Source: Lyophyllum atratum
Lineage: Eukaryota > Basidiomycota > Agaricomycetes > Agaricales > Lyophyllaceae
Assembly (NCBI GenBank): GCA_014905825.1
Contig: JACGCN010000013.1
Location: forward strand, 496,001-560,000
Length of the DNA: 64,000 nt
Direction of reading: 5' to 3'
Shown: positions 22,304 through 34,264 of the stretch, one piece after another
Layout of the letters: every line of letters starts with the position of its first letter
Numbering within the stretch: the stretch's first letter is position 1
Position numbers and translations under genes: made by a program
The notes under the pieces: generated by a model
Told to the model about the DNA's origin: nothing
What the model saw: the letters and a program-made list of their open reading frames with translations, nothing else
The model's database searches: none

Positions 22304-22971
22304 GACGAGCGCAGGAATTCAAGCTTCGTGATCTGAGGTGATGGCTTGTCGTTCGTCGTTGTCTTAAGAAGGCATGGGAGCAACGACTTCATGGCAGTGC
22401 CTCTGGCACACGATGGAACTTCCATCCGAAGTCATGGCCGAACACCACGACAGTGGGTCCGATATCACTGCAAGAACCTGGTGAGTAGTACGTTCTTCTT
22501 GATCTCGCACCTACAAAAGATGGTCCAACAAAAATAGGTGCCACCCAATGCAGGAAAAAGGTGTGCATCATTTGCTCATGACACATGTTTGTGCTGTGTT
22601 TCTCTGATCAAAGTCGCGCCGGCTACGTTCGGACACCGCGAGAAAGGAACGTCTGATCGTGTCTATCTAGGAGGAGAAACTAGTTCCGTGTTGCCAGATT
22701 AGAATGTCCGACATGAAGTCGGCCGCAAGGCAGATCGACGAGCCTGGAGCAACTGACAGCTGGGGGAGAAATGGGGAAAACTTGGTATCTCGCCTACCGA
22801 AAGAAACGAAGGATGCACGCCAGTGTGACTGGTGCATGCCCAGCAAAATGGAATCTGACCCTGATAGTTTCCGAGAGAGCAGCCTCTTCAGTCGTGCGTC
22901 GAACAGCAGAAAGTGGCATCGAGAGGCGACTACTACTCCGCGACATATGATACATCTGTATTGTCTTTGGG
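22304..22971. other. Intergenic, no gene seen
   Basis: 668 bp between two minus-strand genes. It should contain the hydrolase promoter and the 3' UTR of the F-box gene. The short ORFs lack domain features. Confidence 0.5.
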
Positions 22972-23985
22972 TCAGGCTGAAGGAGGTATAATACTGTCCA
23001 GCCGTGGATCATCCCTGTGCGCGTGTTCGGGGAATACGGTAGTAATCTGGAGCTGAAACTGGGAACGTTCTGCAAACCTCACGAACTCGTCGTAGGTCGA
23101 TATTGACGCACTCACATCGAACTCGGTGAGAGCTGGGAGCACTAGTGGCTGGATGAAGAGGTCGAAGTCGAAGCTACCGAAGGGGTAGACGTGAAGTCTG
23201 CGTAGCCTAGGATGAGTGATCGATCCCCGGGGGTAATCAATGACCTTGTCGTATACTTCTCTACCGCCATGTCCACCCCAGACTCTGACCTCGTAGTGTA
23301 TAAGCTGAGGAGTTTGCGCTACCACACCGTGTGCAACCGAGGGGTGCACCCAGTCGCCATTTGCCAGCTTGAGTGTTGTGAGCTGTGTCCATGGGAGATG
23401 GAGGGTAAGCGGGAACGTCGGGTCTTGATCGTCGCCACTTTCTATATCCACCTCACGAAGAAGAGGGGCATTGCACCATATCATGGCATCCTCTGCAACG
23501 CGATGAGCACGGCGATTCCCGACATGTATCGATTCCAGGGAAATGAAGGATTCGCTCGGAAGGTGTAAGACGGTGTTCATGAGCTGCGTCGAGGGTGTCC
23601 ATATTGAGAGGAATCGGAAGCGGGTGGAGTATGCCGTTATGAGGGTAAGAATAGGATCCGTGAACACTAGATCGTCGTATGCCTCCGAATCCTCATAGAC
23701 CGATATTGTGAGCTCCAACGGCAAGTTCCCGCTGCGTGAGAACGCAGTATGCGCCATAAAAATGGAGAGGAGGATGTCTTCTGTATCACTCTCTATCATG
23801 ACACGATTCCAGAGACGGGGCTCATTGAGAGCTACTTGCCGCCATCGAGAGGAGATACGGCATAGGGTCCATGGTGAAAAAACATCCTGGCTCTCTAGTG
23901 GCAGTTGGAGTGCTCCGTCACATACACAATACAGGATCTCAGCCAGCAGTTCATTGGGGATCTGAGTATGGAGAGAGGATGCCAT
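22972..23985 (-). CDS. F-box protein, single exon, 337 aa
   Basis: The ATG at 23985 begins MASSLHTQIPNELLAEILYC, an F-box, continuing through PWTLCRISSRWRQVALNEPRLWNRV, the usual helix 3 with Trp-Arg and LW. The rest is a leucine-rich, mostly beta region typical of Agaricomycete F-box proteins (LPLELTISVY, LRFLSIWTPS-like segments, LTTLKLANG). The stop TGA is at 22972-22974. There is no intron, unlike the neighbouring genes. It is probably an SCF substrate receptor; the target is unknown. It is only distantly like the F-box genes at 24.7 and 48.2 kb. Confidence 0.85.
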   Translation of the reverse strand: MASSLHTQIPNELLAEILYCVCDGALQLPLESQDVFSPWTLCRISSRWRQVALNEPRLWNRVMIESDTEDILLSIFMAHTAFSRSGNLPLELTISVYEDSEAYDDLVFTDPILTLITAYSTRFRFLSIWTPSTQLMNTVLHLPSESFISLESIHVGNRRAHRVAEDAMIWCNAPLLREVDIESGDDQDPTFPLTLHLPWTQLTTLKLANGDWVHPSVAHGVVAQTPQLIHYEVRVWGGHGGREVYDKVIDYPRGSITHPRLRRLHVYPFGSFDFDLFIQPLVLPALTEFDVSASISTYDEFVRFAERSQFQLQITTVFPEHAHRDDPRLDSIIPPSA

Positions 23986-24681
23986 AGGACACGTTGGTCG
24001 TTCCTCGAGTCGATCCTGTTCATTTAGGGATACTCGGAATTTGGGTCAAATTACACAACCAGAGGTAGACATACCTATAGAACCTTTCTAGAGGAATCGG
24101 AATGCTCCTACACAAATGGTGAGAACGAATGTAGAACGTTGGCTTGATCGGATGGAGTCCTGTTATCGTGTTGAATTTGATTTGTGTTCGCCTTGATCAG
24201 AACATGATATTATTTTTGTGGTTTGTGGAAAGCTGTGGAAAGAGTCACGATTTTACCGTACATTCAAATGACATAAAGCGCTAAGGAGGATATAGTGAGA
24301 TCATGTATCGGAGGAAAAGACTCTCGTTGCCATCCCTTCCTTCTTGAACTGAAAGGGTTGGAAGCCGAAGTTGATTCGTCAAGCGATTGCCAAACATGTG
24401 CAGGTGCTGGTTTCCCTGTTGCCAGAACGCGCAAGTAGTACTTGAAGTAGTATGATCATTGTTCAGGGTCATGTCGAGTGTCTCTGTCTCCTTCGCCTTT
24501 GCGTCTACTTGGCACCCACTCTGACTTTGATCAACAGGTCAAAGTGACTCTTTAGCTTTATCAGACAACTGCCTAACACGTCGAGCCACGTCCCCGCGTA
24601 CGCTGTGATACACTGCCACCGTAAATACGACCGCTGCCTAAATACAAAACTTATCATCGATGCGCACCTCTCAACTTGAAC
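23986..24681. other. Intergenic: divergent promoter between two F-box genes
   Basis: 696 bp separating the start codons of two divergently transcribed F-box genes. No other gene is evident. Confidence 0.5.
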
Positions 24682-26330
24682 ATGCTGGATCTCCCGCAAG
24701 ACATCTGGGACCTCATAGCATCCCACATTCCATATCTACAGCTAGGACCCCTGATATCCGTCAACCGGGCCTTCCTCAACATCGTCCTAGATGCACGTTA
24801 CAAGACGGTGGAATGGGTTGTGCTGGATAAGAAGCTGATCAGTTCCTTGGGCCGTCTCCAGTACGTGGCTATGGATCGGCCTAATGACCCTCCTGACCCA
24901 AGATATCGTTTCAGGTCTCCTTATATCGCTCGCCGTGTTCGGCGTCTGCACATCAGACCATGGTTCATCCAATACCTTCTTGAACGAGAAAAGCTCTTTG
25001 AGGAGACGACACGCAGCAGAGTCGAAGAAGAGCCTACTTGGCAGCAGCAGACTTGGACGCAGTTAGGAACGTTTCTCGGGTTTCCGTCCATGCACACCCC
25101 AGAAACGACGAACCACAGGTCTTTCCGTGCAAAGAAAGGCTCCGGATATGTGGCGTCGCCGAACGAGATCATGAGCGCTATGATAAACGCCGTCCAGCTT
25201 ATGGTGAACGTCACCACGTATGACCTTCGGTGGAGAGACCTGCCTCTCAACAACGACACGCTCGCCCTCTTGACTTCGGCAGGAGCTGCCTTTAGTGGGA
25301 GCTTGTCCAAGCTGGTCCTACACGCTCGGATATCGAGGTTCGAGTCGTTCCTAACTCTCACGAACTTCTATGCCTTGAATGAGCTAGAATTCCATTTCGA
25401 TTTCGATTTTGAGGCCAACGCGGATGACGGCGCGCAAGAAGAAGCGATCCTCGTCAATTACATCGCTCCATACATAACCCATCTCGCATCCCTCCGGTCT
25501 TTGACGATAGTGTCGTCAGCCAAAGCAGACCATTCAGCATTTCTCCGTGCCATGGGATCTGTCCCACCACTTCGACTCCTGGCGCTTCGTATTCCCTTCA
25601 ACCAAAAACATTTATCCGACCCATCAACTATCGGTCATATTCTCCACCTGCATAGGTCCACCCTCAGCAGCGTAGAACTACGCCCGAACGACGATTATAC
25701 GTCGAAGGACCCGTCCTACACTGCCCTGGCCTTGCATAATTGGTCTGCAGTTGCTAGACAATGTTTAGTCAATACCGGTTGGCTAGGAAACGTGGAGTCG
25801 CTCACTATCCCGGCTGTTCATCATCCGACGATGTTCACTATGATTCACCATACGTCCGCTCATTTGACCAGCCTTTGCTTGTTCAGTCGATATCTGGAAG
25901 GCTTCGAAGCTGCCGAGGTGATCGGACTGCTTGGGCCGCGGGTCGGCCTACGCCGTTTGTCTCTTGAAGTCAAGCAATTGACTCCCGAACTCATCAGCCT
26001 ATTGGCCAACACACTTCCAGGGCTGAGTTCCCTCACGCTCGTCCTAGAATCCGACTTTGTGTGTCCATATTTCTTCGAAGCCCATGTTAGGAGCCTAACC
26101 TTCATCTGTCATAGAAAGTGCCATTCATGGGCGCAAGTTTCGCACAGCAAGGCTATGAGGTGCAAGCCGACTGGCAGTTGTCCGATATCTCGCTGTTCTT
26201 CAAGCGCATCAAGGAGGAGTCTGACATGCCTGACTGGGGGAGGGATCACGAGTATCAGCTGATGACGCATTTGGCACAGTCCGTCCTTCCCAACGTTCGC
26301 AGCTTCAGAGGGCGAGGGCACATGAACTAA
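24682..26330 (+). CDS. F-box/LRR-like protein
   Basis: The real start is the ATG at 24682 (MLDLPQDIWDLIASHIPYL); the upstream in-frame triplet at 24676 is TTG. An F-box-like helix set is followed by a long leucine-rich region: YIARRVRRLHIRPWF, TLTNFYALNELEFHFDF, HLASLRSLTIVSS, LPGLSSLTLVLESDF. A 56-nt intron (26059-26114) joins ESDF to KVPFMGASFAQQG. The last exon ends LPNVRSFRGRGHMN at 26330. Without this intron the frame runs on into unlikely sequence to 26262. A further short intron near 24860-24901 is possible. The gene at 48.2 kb has the same plan, including an intron after the APGLQELDL/LPGLSSLTL block, so the two are probably paralogs. Likely an SCF adaptor; target unknown. Confidence 0.8.
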
Positions 26331-27376
26331 TCCGTGCGGAATCATCAGCTTTGTGGTTCTTGACCTTGGGTTCCTCCTACTCGTGCCAGGTATCTCCACG
26401 TAACTGAGCAATGTATGAACTTTCCTTGATTTCGGAAGCAAAAGCGCAGTCCTTCCACACGTCTAAATTCAAACAGGACTTACTTTAGAGTTGACTTGCC
26501 AGAGAGAGAGGAACAAATTCAATCTTATACATATCCGCAAAAAATCACGGTGACCTTGAATTTTCATCAGAAGCGCGCCCTTGGCCTAGCCAGGCGCGAC
26601 TGCCTCGAGAGCCTCTAACGACAAGCGTCTTATGACGCACACTCTTTGAAGGATAGGAGCACATGCTTGCATCAAGGGCCTCGACGCGCGTGTCCTAGAC
26701 CAAGGTTTTCGGGGGTGGGAGATTGAGACCGCGGATTTTGAAAGCGGTTCTGGGATGCTTACATTCTTGCGGACGTTGCTAAGTGGGTCGCCTTTGTGTG
26801 GAGTACTTATAGATTATTGCACCCTAATATCGAGATCAGAAAGAGGATGTTTCCTCCAAATCTGAGCTGACTAATGGCGTGAGCTTCCAAAAAAAGAAAT
26901 GCAAGTATGACGCGCTTGCAAATTTCACGCCGCATCAACGTTGTCGCCACGAACGTCGACGCGGCGCCAACTCACAATTCAAATATCCGACAAAAATCCC
27001 AAATTTGGAACGTGCGCATCTGACCCGTGCCATTGCTTTTCCAAGGATGCATATGCGTACCACGGTGCTGTATACGCCAGGCATCTCTCCTGTCAAGAGC
27101 TCACTTGGCCATACCCTCGACTGTTAGCCATCAAGTCAGGCTGACCAGGGCTTGCCTAGCGACGTTCACACCTGGTGAGAGGGAATTCAATGCATCCATC
27201 ACACTGGAGTCAGGACATCAAAGCACGTCATACCAAGGTGGAATCGCGTCTGCCGAAAATAGCACACGATCTTGACACGATCTGCCCTTGGAGCTGGAGC
27301 ACCCTCTTAAGAAACGGATCGTTGATCACAAGTCTGCGAGCCTACCCCGTCGACCTCGCGTTTCCTGCAGGCGAAG
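26331..27376. other. Intergenic, no gene seen
   Basis: About 1 kb upstream of the amino-acid transporter. Overlapping short plus-strand ORFs at 26879-27390 have no domain features. The transporter promoter should be here. Confidence 0.5.
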
Positions 27377-29315
27377 ATGTCCTCCCATAAAGGCACCAAG
27401 TTTTCCTCCCAGAACGGCGAACTGCTAGACTATGATGTCGAGAAAGCGCCTCCCAAATACGCGTCGTCGGAATCGATCCCAGGCGACGACGTTATCGTCA
27501 GGCAGATTGACGAGGAGAGCGACCTGGACGTGAAGTACAGGACCTGCTCATGGCAGAAGGTGCTTCCAGTTTGCTTTCTTATCTGCGTGAGATTCCAACT
27601 CACGGTTCAGTAGACGGCTGGACTGTTGTTTTCTGAATATATATGCCTCGCCGTCTTGTCCTTCCCCTGGTCGGTCCCTCACGAAACCCTGTAGACGCTC
27701 GTGTTGACGGTATCGTGGTATTTGAAAGGTCATTCTCGGTGCTTGGCCTGGTTCCTGGTATCCTCGTGACAATTGGTGTCGCGTTGGCATGCCTTTACAC
27801 GTCGCTAATCCTAGGGAGATATTGCCTCAAATACCCAGAATTACGCGACATTTGTGACATTGGGAGGCAGCTTTTCGGTGGTTCCGTAATCGCCTACAAC
27901 GTCACTTGCGTTTTCTTCATCTTGAATAACACGTTCATCCAAGGTGCGCATCAGAATATCTCAACTCTAAAAGTCCACGCTCATATACGGATGTAGCCCT
28001 CCATGTACTCGTCGGTGCAAGGCTACTCAACACACTCTCCAATTCGTCGCAGTGCACGATCGTCTTCGCCGTCATCACGGCCATTATCTGCTTCGTATTC
28101 ACTCTCCCAAGAACATTGAACCAGCTGTCCTACATTGGTATATTCAGCGCTGTGACAATGGGCATCGCTGTACTGCTAGCCATTATTTTCGCTGGCGTGC
28201 AAAGCCACCCTGCGGGATACATTCCGGGCTCTGAGCCTATCGTCACCTCCTTCCCGGTGGCTGGAACAAACTTCGTGTCAGGTATGTTGAGAGCCGCTGT
28301 ATGATCTCCAATTGCATCTGATACCCCTGTTCATCAGGCATGTCGGCGTTCCTAAACATCACATACACTCTTGTCGGCCAAGCCGCCATTCCCTCAGTAA
28401 GCTTCGCTGAGATAAGGCCCATGAAATAACCTCTTAGCCGAATTTTCCAGTTCATCGCTGAAATGGAGAACCCCAAAGACTTTCCCAAAGGTAGAGCAAA
28501 AAGTCTAACTTGCATGAAGATCTAAATCTGACGTTCCTACAGCCTTGTGGGCTGTTGCCATTGCCGAAACCATTACATTCACTCTTTGCGGAGCCCTGGT
28601 GTATCATTTCGTCGGAAATCAATACGTCACCGCCCCCGCTTTCGGCTCGCTGACGCCAATCCTCAAGAAAATATCCTTTTCTTTCGCCATTCCGACGATA
28701 ATTTTCCTCGGGGCTCTCTACTCCGTGAGCCCAGACACCAAATCAATAATGCACACATGCTGACCATAGATATAGTCTGTGACCGCCCGCTTCATCTTCT
28801 TCCGCCTCTTCAAGGGCTCGAAACATCTTCACGCTAACTCCATAATCGCGTGGTCAACTTGGACAGGTATTATCGCCGCGACATGGGTCGTCGCTTTTAT
28901 TATTGCCCAAGTCATCCCCTTCTTCTCCGACATGCTGAGCCTGATGTGCTCGCTCTTCGGTAAGCCTCTTGAACTTTCAGGTCGGGCGCGCCGTTGTTCT
29001 TACGCAGCCCCGTCACTTCAGACGGATGGTTCGGATTCATCTTCTGGGCCATGGCCTATCTACATCTCCACCCGGGCAAGACAAAGTGGAACGGCGTCCT
29101 CAAGTCACTCGAGACGCTCATGAACTACTTCTTCATCCTCCTCGGGGCGTTCATTCTCGTTGCAGGGACCTATGTGCGCCATGCCGTCCCCTCTTCGTTT
29201 CAACCGCGTTTGCTGATCTCGATTGCATACTTAGACATCTGTTCAGTCTATCATCAATTCTTACGCTGCGAATCTTATAGGCGGCCTCTTCAGCTGCGCC
29301 AGCACAGCACTCTAG
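27377..29315 (+). CDS. Amino acid transporter, AAAP (Aa_trans) family
   Basis: The ATG at 27377 opens a soluble tail (MSSHKGTKFSSQNGELLDYD) leading to VKYRTCSWQK, the usual preface to helix 1. Following exons give LSFPWSFSVLGLVPGILVTI, YPELRDICDIGRQLFGG, YNVTCVFFILNNTFIQG, LPRTLNQLSYIGIFSAVTMG, FLNITYTLVGQAAIPSFIAE, MENPKDFPKALWAVAIAE and GFIFWAMAYLHLH. The YPEL...GG and MENPKDFPKAL blocks are typical of fungal N-type neutral/aromatic amino acid permeases such as Neurospora Mtr. About eight introns fall mostly between helices. It ends SCASTAL with the TAG at 29313-29315. The substrate range is unknown. Confidence 0.88.
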
Positions 29316-29848
29316 AGTAGAGCTGCCTGAGCCCCCCACCGCTTACATCATACCCAGTACTAGTGCAGAACTGGTGGATCAGTCGGCTGGAGGACGCGCC
29401 ATTCCTGCGTTACCTAACGCAGTACCCCCGATGCCGAGGCCAAAGTGAATATGGCGCTTGGCGAGGTACATGGCGTATGTACAACCACATTATTTATAGT
29501 AGATCGGAACTGTGTTCCATGTAGGTTATCGTACCCCCGTTATTAGCGGGAATTTACAGAGTCTGTTAGGAATAACGATTGACGTTCATCGGACGAGTAC
29601 ATATGGCACGTGGATGTTGTATATCTGAGCGTCAAGACTCTAAGATGGCCACCTCGCATAGATGCAACATCCTTTGTACGTCAAATTATTTCATTATGCT
29701 TAACGATGCGCGCACCGGACAGACAACGAAGTTCAAGGAATCAGTGTACGTCCAGCACTCAACACAGGGCATGATTTTGGGCGCGTTTTTTGCTTCTTCC
29801 TTTTACACATGCAGGCGAAAGTGGAGACAAGGGGTCTAATCGTAACGA
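29316..29848. other. Intergenic between convergent genes
   Basis: 533 bp holding the 3' regions of the amino-acid transporter and the TauD-type gene. No gene is evident. Confidence 0.5.
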
Positions 29849-31371
29849 CTACAACTCAGGGACCACATTGAAAGGTTTACCGAGAGATGCCCTCCGTGAC
29901 TTCGATTTAGGGTCGAAGTATGGCCGCTCGCCGATGCTGACGATACGATTGCCCTGACGCAATTCGTCTGCGAAGTCATTTCTGAGGTATTCAGAATATA
30001 AGACCGAGACCGCTAACACAGAGGCAAGAAAAGACGAACGTAGCAGTATGGAACGTCGCACGATTGTCCCAGATGGCGATGTCATTGGCGTTCCAACGGT
30101 ACCGAACTTGGAGGTCGTGGTTCTCCGAGATGTGAAGTTGCAAGAACCTCAGGACGTCGTCGGATTCCTCGGGCGAGAGCTCCACGATGCGCTTGGTGAA
30201 CCTGGGAAGAATTAAATCCTGGACGGAGAAGCTGGTAAGTCGAGGATACGCACTCTCTATTAACAAAGAGCGTCTTGAAGCCGGTGAGCGGGTGAGTACG
30301 GATAACAGGGCTAAAAATAGGTCGTCAACATGAAGTGTCAAGCATAGTGTTGGGAAGGTGACACGAACTGAACCGCAGTGAGGCTTGTCCCGGTGTTTTC
30401 TGGAGAGCCGCGGTTGTCGTTCATCGTGATGCCATGGCGTTCCGCGTACTATGTGAAGCACCTTGTCAGCGAAGCATGGAGCCACATTGGTTGAAGGTCG
30501 ATACGGACTTCAATGAAATCAGGCGCATGGTGCACTGCGGTCAAACCTTCCAGAAACTTCTGATAAGCCGGAGACAGCCTATCGTACGCCTCGTAGCCGC
30601 TTTAGAAGCAGATGGTGAACGTCCAGTGGAAACTATGTGTGCTTTCGAGCTTTTCTTACCTTGCCCACTACAGAACCATATTATGATAATTTGAGGCTGG
30701 AAAGAGCAGAGAAGACTTACGATGGTATCTCCGCCAACTTAAAAGAGGTGGTTGTTTACTTAAATGGTAGTAATCATCTGACAGAATAGAGAAAACATAC
30801 CTCTGGGAATAGTGTGCATTTTCAGGATCTGGAGGCAAGATCGGTTACACCATTGTCAAAAGGAATAAATATAATCTTACAGCATAGTCGGAAGGGACAG
30901 GCTCGAACGTAATGTCTGAATGCCACCCTCGACTAGCCCGAGTACTGACGAGACGAGCCTCCGGTCGAGCAATACCTCTGGAACAAGAATGAGTTAGGCA
31001 TCTTGATAGGATGAGCACCGTACCTACCCCTTCGAAGAAATGACGGAGACCTCGGCGCCGAGCTCGGGCGTCTCTTCCGAGATAGGGTGAGTGTGCAGCC
31101 CAGAGGTTTTGGGTTTTCCACCAAGTTCGCCCAGCCTAGTCCCGAGTTCCGTTTGCTGCTCAATAGTGAGGTTTTGATCAGAGAAGAATACAACTCCACG
31201 ATGCGAGACGAGCGTAGCGAGATCTTTGATCAGTTCATCGGAGTTAGGGGCAGCTAGCAGCTCAGAGAGCTGTACAGATTTGTTGGGGAAGGTCGTTCCG
31301 ATAATCGGCGTGTTATCGAACGAGTCGAAAGCGCCTAGAGAGCCTAGGAAAGAGGGAGGGGCATTGACCAT
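29849..31371 (-). CDS. TauD/TfdA-type Fe(II)/2-oxoglutarate dioxygenase
   Basis: Starts MVNAPPSFLGSLGAFDSFDN (ATG 31371) and continues RGVVFFSDQNLTIEQQTELG, a TauD-type N-terminal block. After an intron, the iron motif HxD appears as GWHSDITFEPVPSDYAILK. The distal His lies in IAIWDNRATFHTAT, preceded by RYRWNANDIAIWDN, and the 2-oxoglutarate-binding Arg should be in the last exons. Other blocks: AYQKFLEGLTAVH, THPLTGFKTLFVN and ISENHDLQVRYRW. It ends at PFNVVPEL (TAG 29849-29851). Fungal members such as yeast Jlp1 release sulfite from sulfonates/taurine; other substrates are possible. About seven introns. Confidence 0.9.
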
Positions 31372-33465
31372 GGTGAAAGGTGCTTGATCTAAGAGCTCAG
31401 CTGGTGGAAGTTCTTATCAGGTTAGGAGTGGCAATGATATATCTCGCTATAAGCACGCCATTCAGTGTGCTTATTCCCGGACCAAGTTCTAGGTGCCTGT
31501 CGATGTCAAACCGAGGCAGGCCTCATGACCTTCGCTGGCACAATTTCTTTTTCTCGGGTAGGTAATCCCTGGGGAAAGCGCTTAACTCGGCATTCTCAGT
31601 AGATCCCATGGAAAGAACTTGTCGAGTCGAGTAACAGTGGGGTTCGAAACCAAGAGCTTCGGAAACCCGAGACCGAAGATCCGGTAGACATTGCACGTGA
31701 GAGAGACGCGTTGGTCATGCCCCGCATGATCGCGCCGCGTTCACTCCCTTCGTAGACGGTAGGAAGATATGTTCGCGCCCGCCAGGTGCAGGTACGCGAC
31801 CTGACGTCGCTCGACTTCAGATACGCCAAGTTGGACTCTTTTGTCAAAGGGCAGCAAAACCCGAGCTTGACCTTCTGAAGGCCACGTATGGATAGACCAC
31901 CGTAACTCTGCTAAAGGGTACGCCCTCCTAAGGTAGTGATTAACTCTGTGGTGTATGTGAAGTCGAAAACTATCGAACAGCGTAAATCCTGATGATCTCC
32001 GAATACAAGGTCGACAGTTTAGGAAAACAACACAATCCACTAAAGAAGGGAATACTGATAGCTTTTCATGATAACTTCCCCTTACCATTATGGAAAGAGA
32101 ATTCACTATGAGATTCTCGGTTGATCAAGGGCAGAAGGAGACTGATCTTCATCGCTGATCTGAACATGGTGTCGACAGTGTAATTCATACGAAGCTTCTC
32201 CAAGCCAGTAGGATACTTCGACGAAGGGACAAAGGGAAGTGGCGACGCTCGAAGGTGCATCCATGTTGAGGCGGCGCAAGTTTCAACCGATACGGTAGAA
32301 GATGATGGTTCCTAGATACGATCTTCGCAAGTCCTTGAAAGAGCGAACTCTATATATATCTAATCTACATCAGGATCAAATCCATCAACTCTCATCCACC
32401 TTCCTTATGTCTGGATTTAGATAAAAGAAGGCAAGCTGCACGAGAGCCACTGCACTGCTACCTTTCGACAGGAAGTTTTGGAATGTGGACGGCAGCTTTA
32501 AGTCATCGCGATGATCCCACCTCTCCGTACCTCGTGGTTCCTTTTCGGTCAGTTTCTGGTGAATCTTACTGTTGTGACGGTCTTACGCATTCTCCTCGCC
32601 TATATGTACCTAGGTTACCGAGGATTTAGGTTGTGGTGACCTCAGTCTAGGACGACTTGAATGTCCTCCAAGATGTCCTACGGTATAGGATCAGTGCCTG
32701 AGGCGGGTCATACCCGTTCATATATGGTGATAACCATCCTCTCGGAACCGTTTCTGTATGGATCGTGTTGGATATGCCGCACCAGTGCGAAATTGCACAA
32801 TTGCACACTCCTGTGTTCTGAATGGGTTAGTTTTTCTTATCGTTCCATGATGCGAATGATTTGCGTTGCTTGGGGGGACAATAATGTGCATCCATATGCA
32901 CCCATATGCCAGCATATGCCCAAAACAGAAATGCCCAAGACCGAAATCACTCCGAAGGAAAGCGGAAAAGGAATGGTCAGGGCGTGGCAAATGGCAGGCA
33001 CGCTGCGCCCTAGTATCATGGGGATAGCCAGCTGAAATGATGACATATCGACGCGTTCTTTCCTCATCCCCCTACCCCCCGGCTTTCTCGCCAGGTTCAC
33101 AGCTTGTCCACGACGCTAAGAGTTAACAAACCGTCTTATCCTTTGACGCGTCACTCGCCCGCTCATGGAGCTTATAATGAGCCAAGGTCATTTGTAGCAC
33201 ATGAGCAGAAACGAGTCTCATCTGATGTGCCCGCCCGTGATGTGGTATCGTGACTTTGGTGGCGTTCCGACCACCGTACATATTGCGCGCGGCAATATTC
33301 CAGTTCACTTGTTTCATCGCCTCATACTAGTATTTCAGCCGACCTGATCCTAATACGGCGAATGTCAGGAACCTACTTCAGAGAAGATTCAAGACGATAT
33401 CTGTATTCAATTTCAAGATACTGCTCGCATCCAAGCATACCTGGCAGATGAAATATAACGATGGA

Positions 33466-33518
33466 TATACAGTACGGTGAAGTGTTTCCCATCGTTATAC
33501 AGTACGGTGAAGTGTTTC
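33466..33518. repeat. Short tandem duplication, period 30 bp
   Basis: The 23-mer TATACAGTACGGTGAAGTGTTTC occurs at 33466-33488 and again at 33496-33518, exactly identical, with a 7-bp spacer. The first copy is preceded by CGATGG, and the spacer contains its inverse CCATCG. Confidence 0.9.
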
Positions 33519-33899
33519 TTGATAAGTTGTTTACTATACGTACCCAGAACGATGGTACTTGGAGAACCTGATTTGTCTTTATTTACGCGCATCGCGCATT
33601 TCAATCACTGCTTCTACACGTCCACGTGCTATTCGAGACGAAATTCTGGTCACAAATACCCTCAGTCCGCCTCGACCCTGTGCACTACGCTTCTGTCATT
33701 CACGCAACAGGCAAAAACTCTATCGATCTGATTTGGACCCTGAATCATAGTCCCGTTTGTTGCGTCGGTAGATCTCGTACTGCGAATCTTTCTCTCTGAG
33801 GTCTGTACTACCTCGCTCCTCGCCAGTGGGCAAGTTAGATCGAGAGTGTCCTACTAATCGACGCATCTGTTACTGCATTAGCATTCAAAGTGACACATT

Positions 33900-34223
33900 C
33901 TAGGGGATAGGATCAATGAACGACTGATTGTGGTTACCCTTACATAACCTTGCGAAGCTTGGACTGGTCTGCAACGTTTCCACCATCTGTCTCCGAAGGG
34001 GACTCATAGACAAGCGGGGTATTCGTTCACCAACCCAGGTTCGTCCCAGTTCTGGCTCGCTCAATAATGAATATTTCTTAGTCAAGTTGTCAAATAGAAA
34101 GTCCGACAACCCAATCCCATAAGGATCCACGAAATTGGCCAATCCAATAAAGACTTTCCCGGCGTCTGGCTTGCAGCGCGAACCTGCATTGTTTCCGGCA
34201 GGCGTTTTACTCACATCTTCCAT
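33900..34223 (-). CDS. Hypothetical small protein, 107 aa (uncertain)
   Basis: The ATG at 34223 opens MEDVSKTPAGNNAGSRCKPD and continues GKVFIGLANFVDPYGIGLSDF and LLSEPELGRTWVGERIPRLS. Amino-acid composition is protein-like, unlike most shadow ORFs here, but no family is recognised. The distance to the start of the divergent MED25-like gene is only 41 bp, too little for two separate promoters. It may be chance or part of a longer, older gene. Confidence 0.3.
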   Translation of the reverse strand: MEDVSKTPAGNNAGSRCKPDAGKVFIGLANFVDPYGIGLSDFLFDNLTKKYSLLSEPELGRTWVGERIPRLSMSPLRRQMVETLQTSPSFARLCKGNHNQSFIDPIP

Positions 34224-34264
34224 ATCTCTGACTTGCCCCTTACGTTGGGTTGATTCTGGGTTCC

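Larger units (their letters stand above)
31372..34264. other. Gene-poor region of 2.9 kb
   Basis: No confidently recognised gene. On the minus strand, two ORF pieces (32260-32066 and about 32040-31741) can be joined by a 46-nt intron into a roughly 155-residue frame with no known motif. A 107-codon minus ORF lies at 34223-33900. A 30-bp-period duplication lies at 33466-33518. Short runs of ATGCCC/CATATGC occur near 32890-32945. Confidence 0.4.

Noticed and set aside
29849..31371. Possible sulfonate or nitrogen catabolic cluster (TauD next to an amino-acid transporter).
   Set aside because: Two convergent genes of broad families do not make a cluster; no reductase, regulator or sulfite enzyme lies nearby.
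31741..32264. Two joinable minus-strand ORFs giving about 155 residues.
   Set aside because: No recognised motif, competing frames look equally plausible, and the intron is weak. It is mentioned only in the description of the region.
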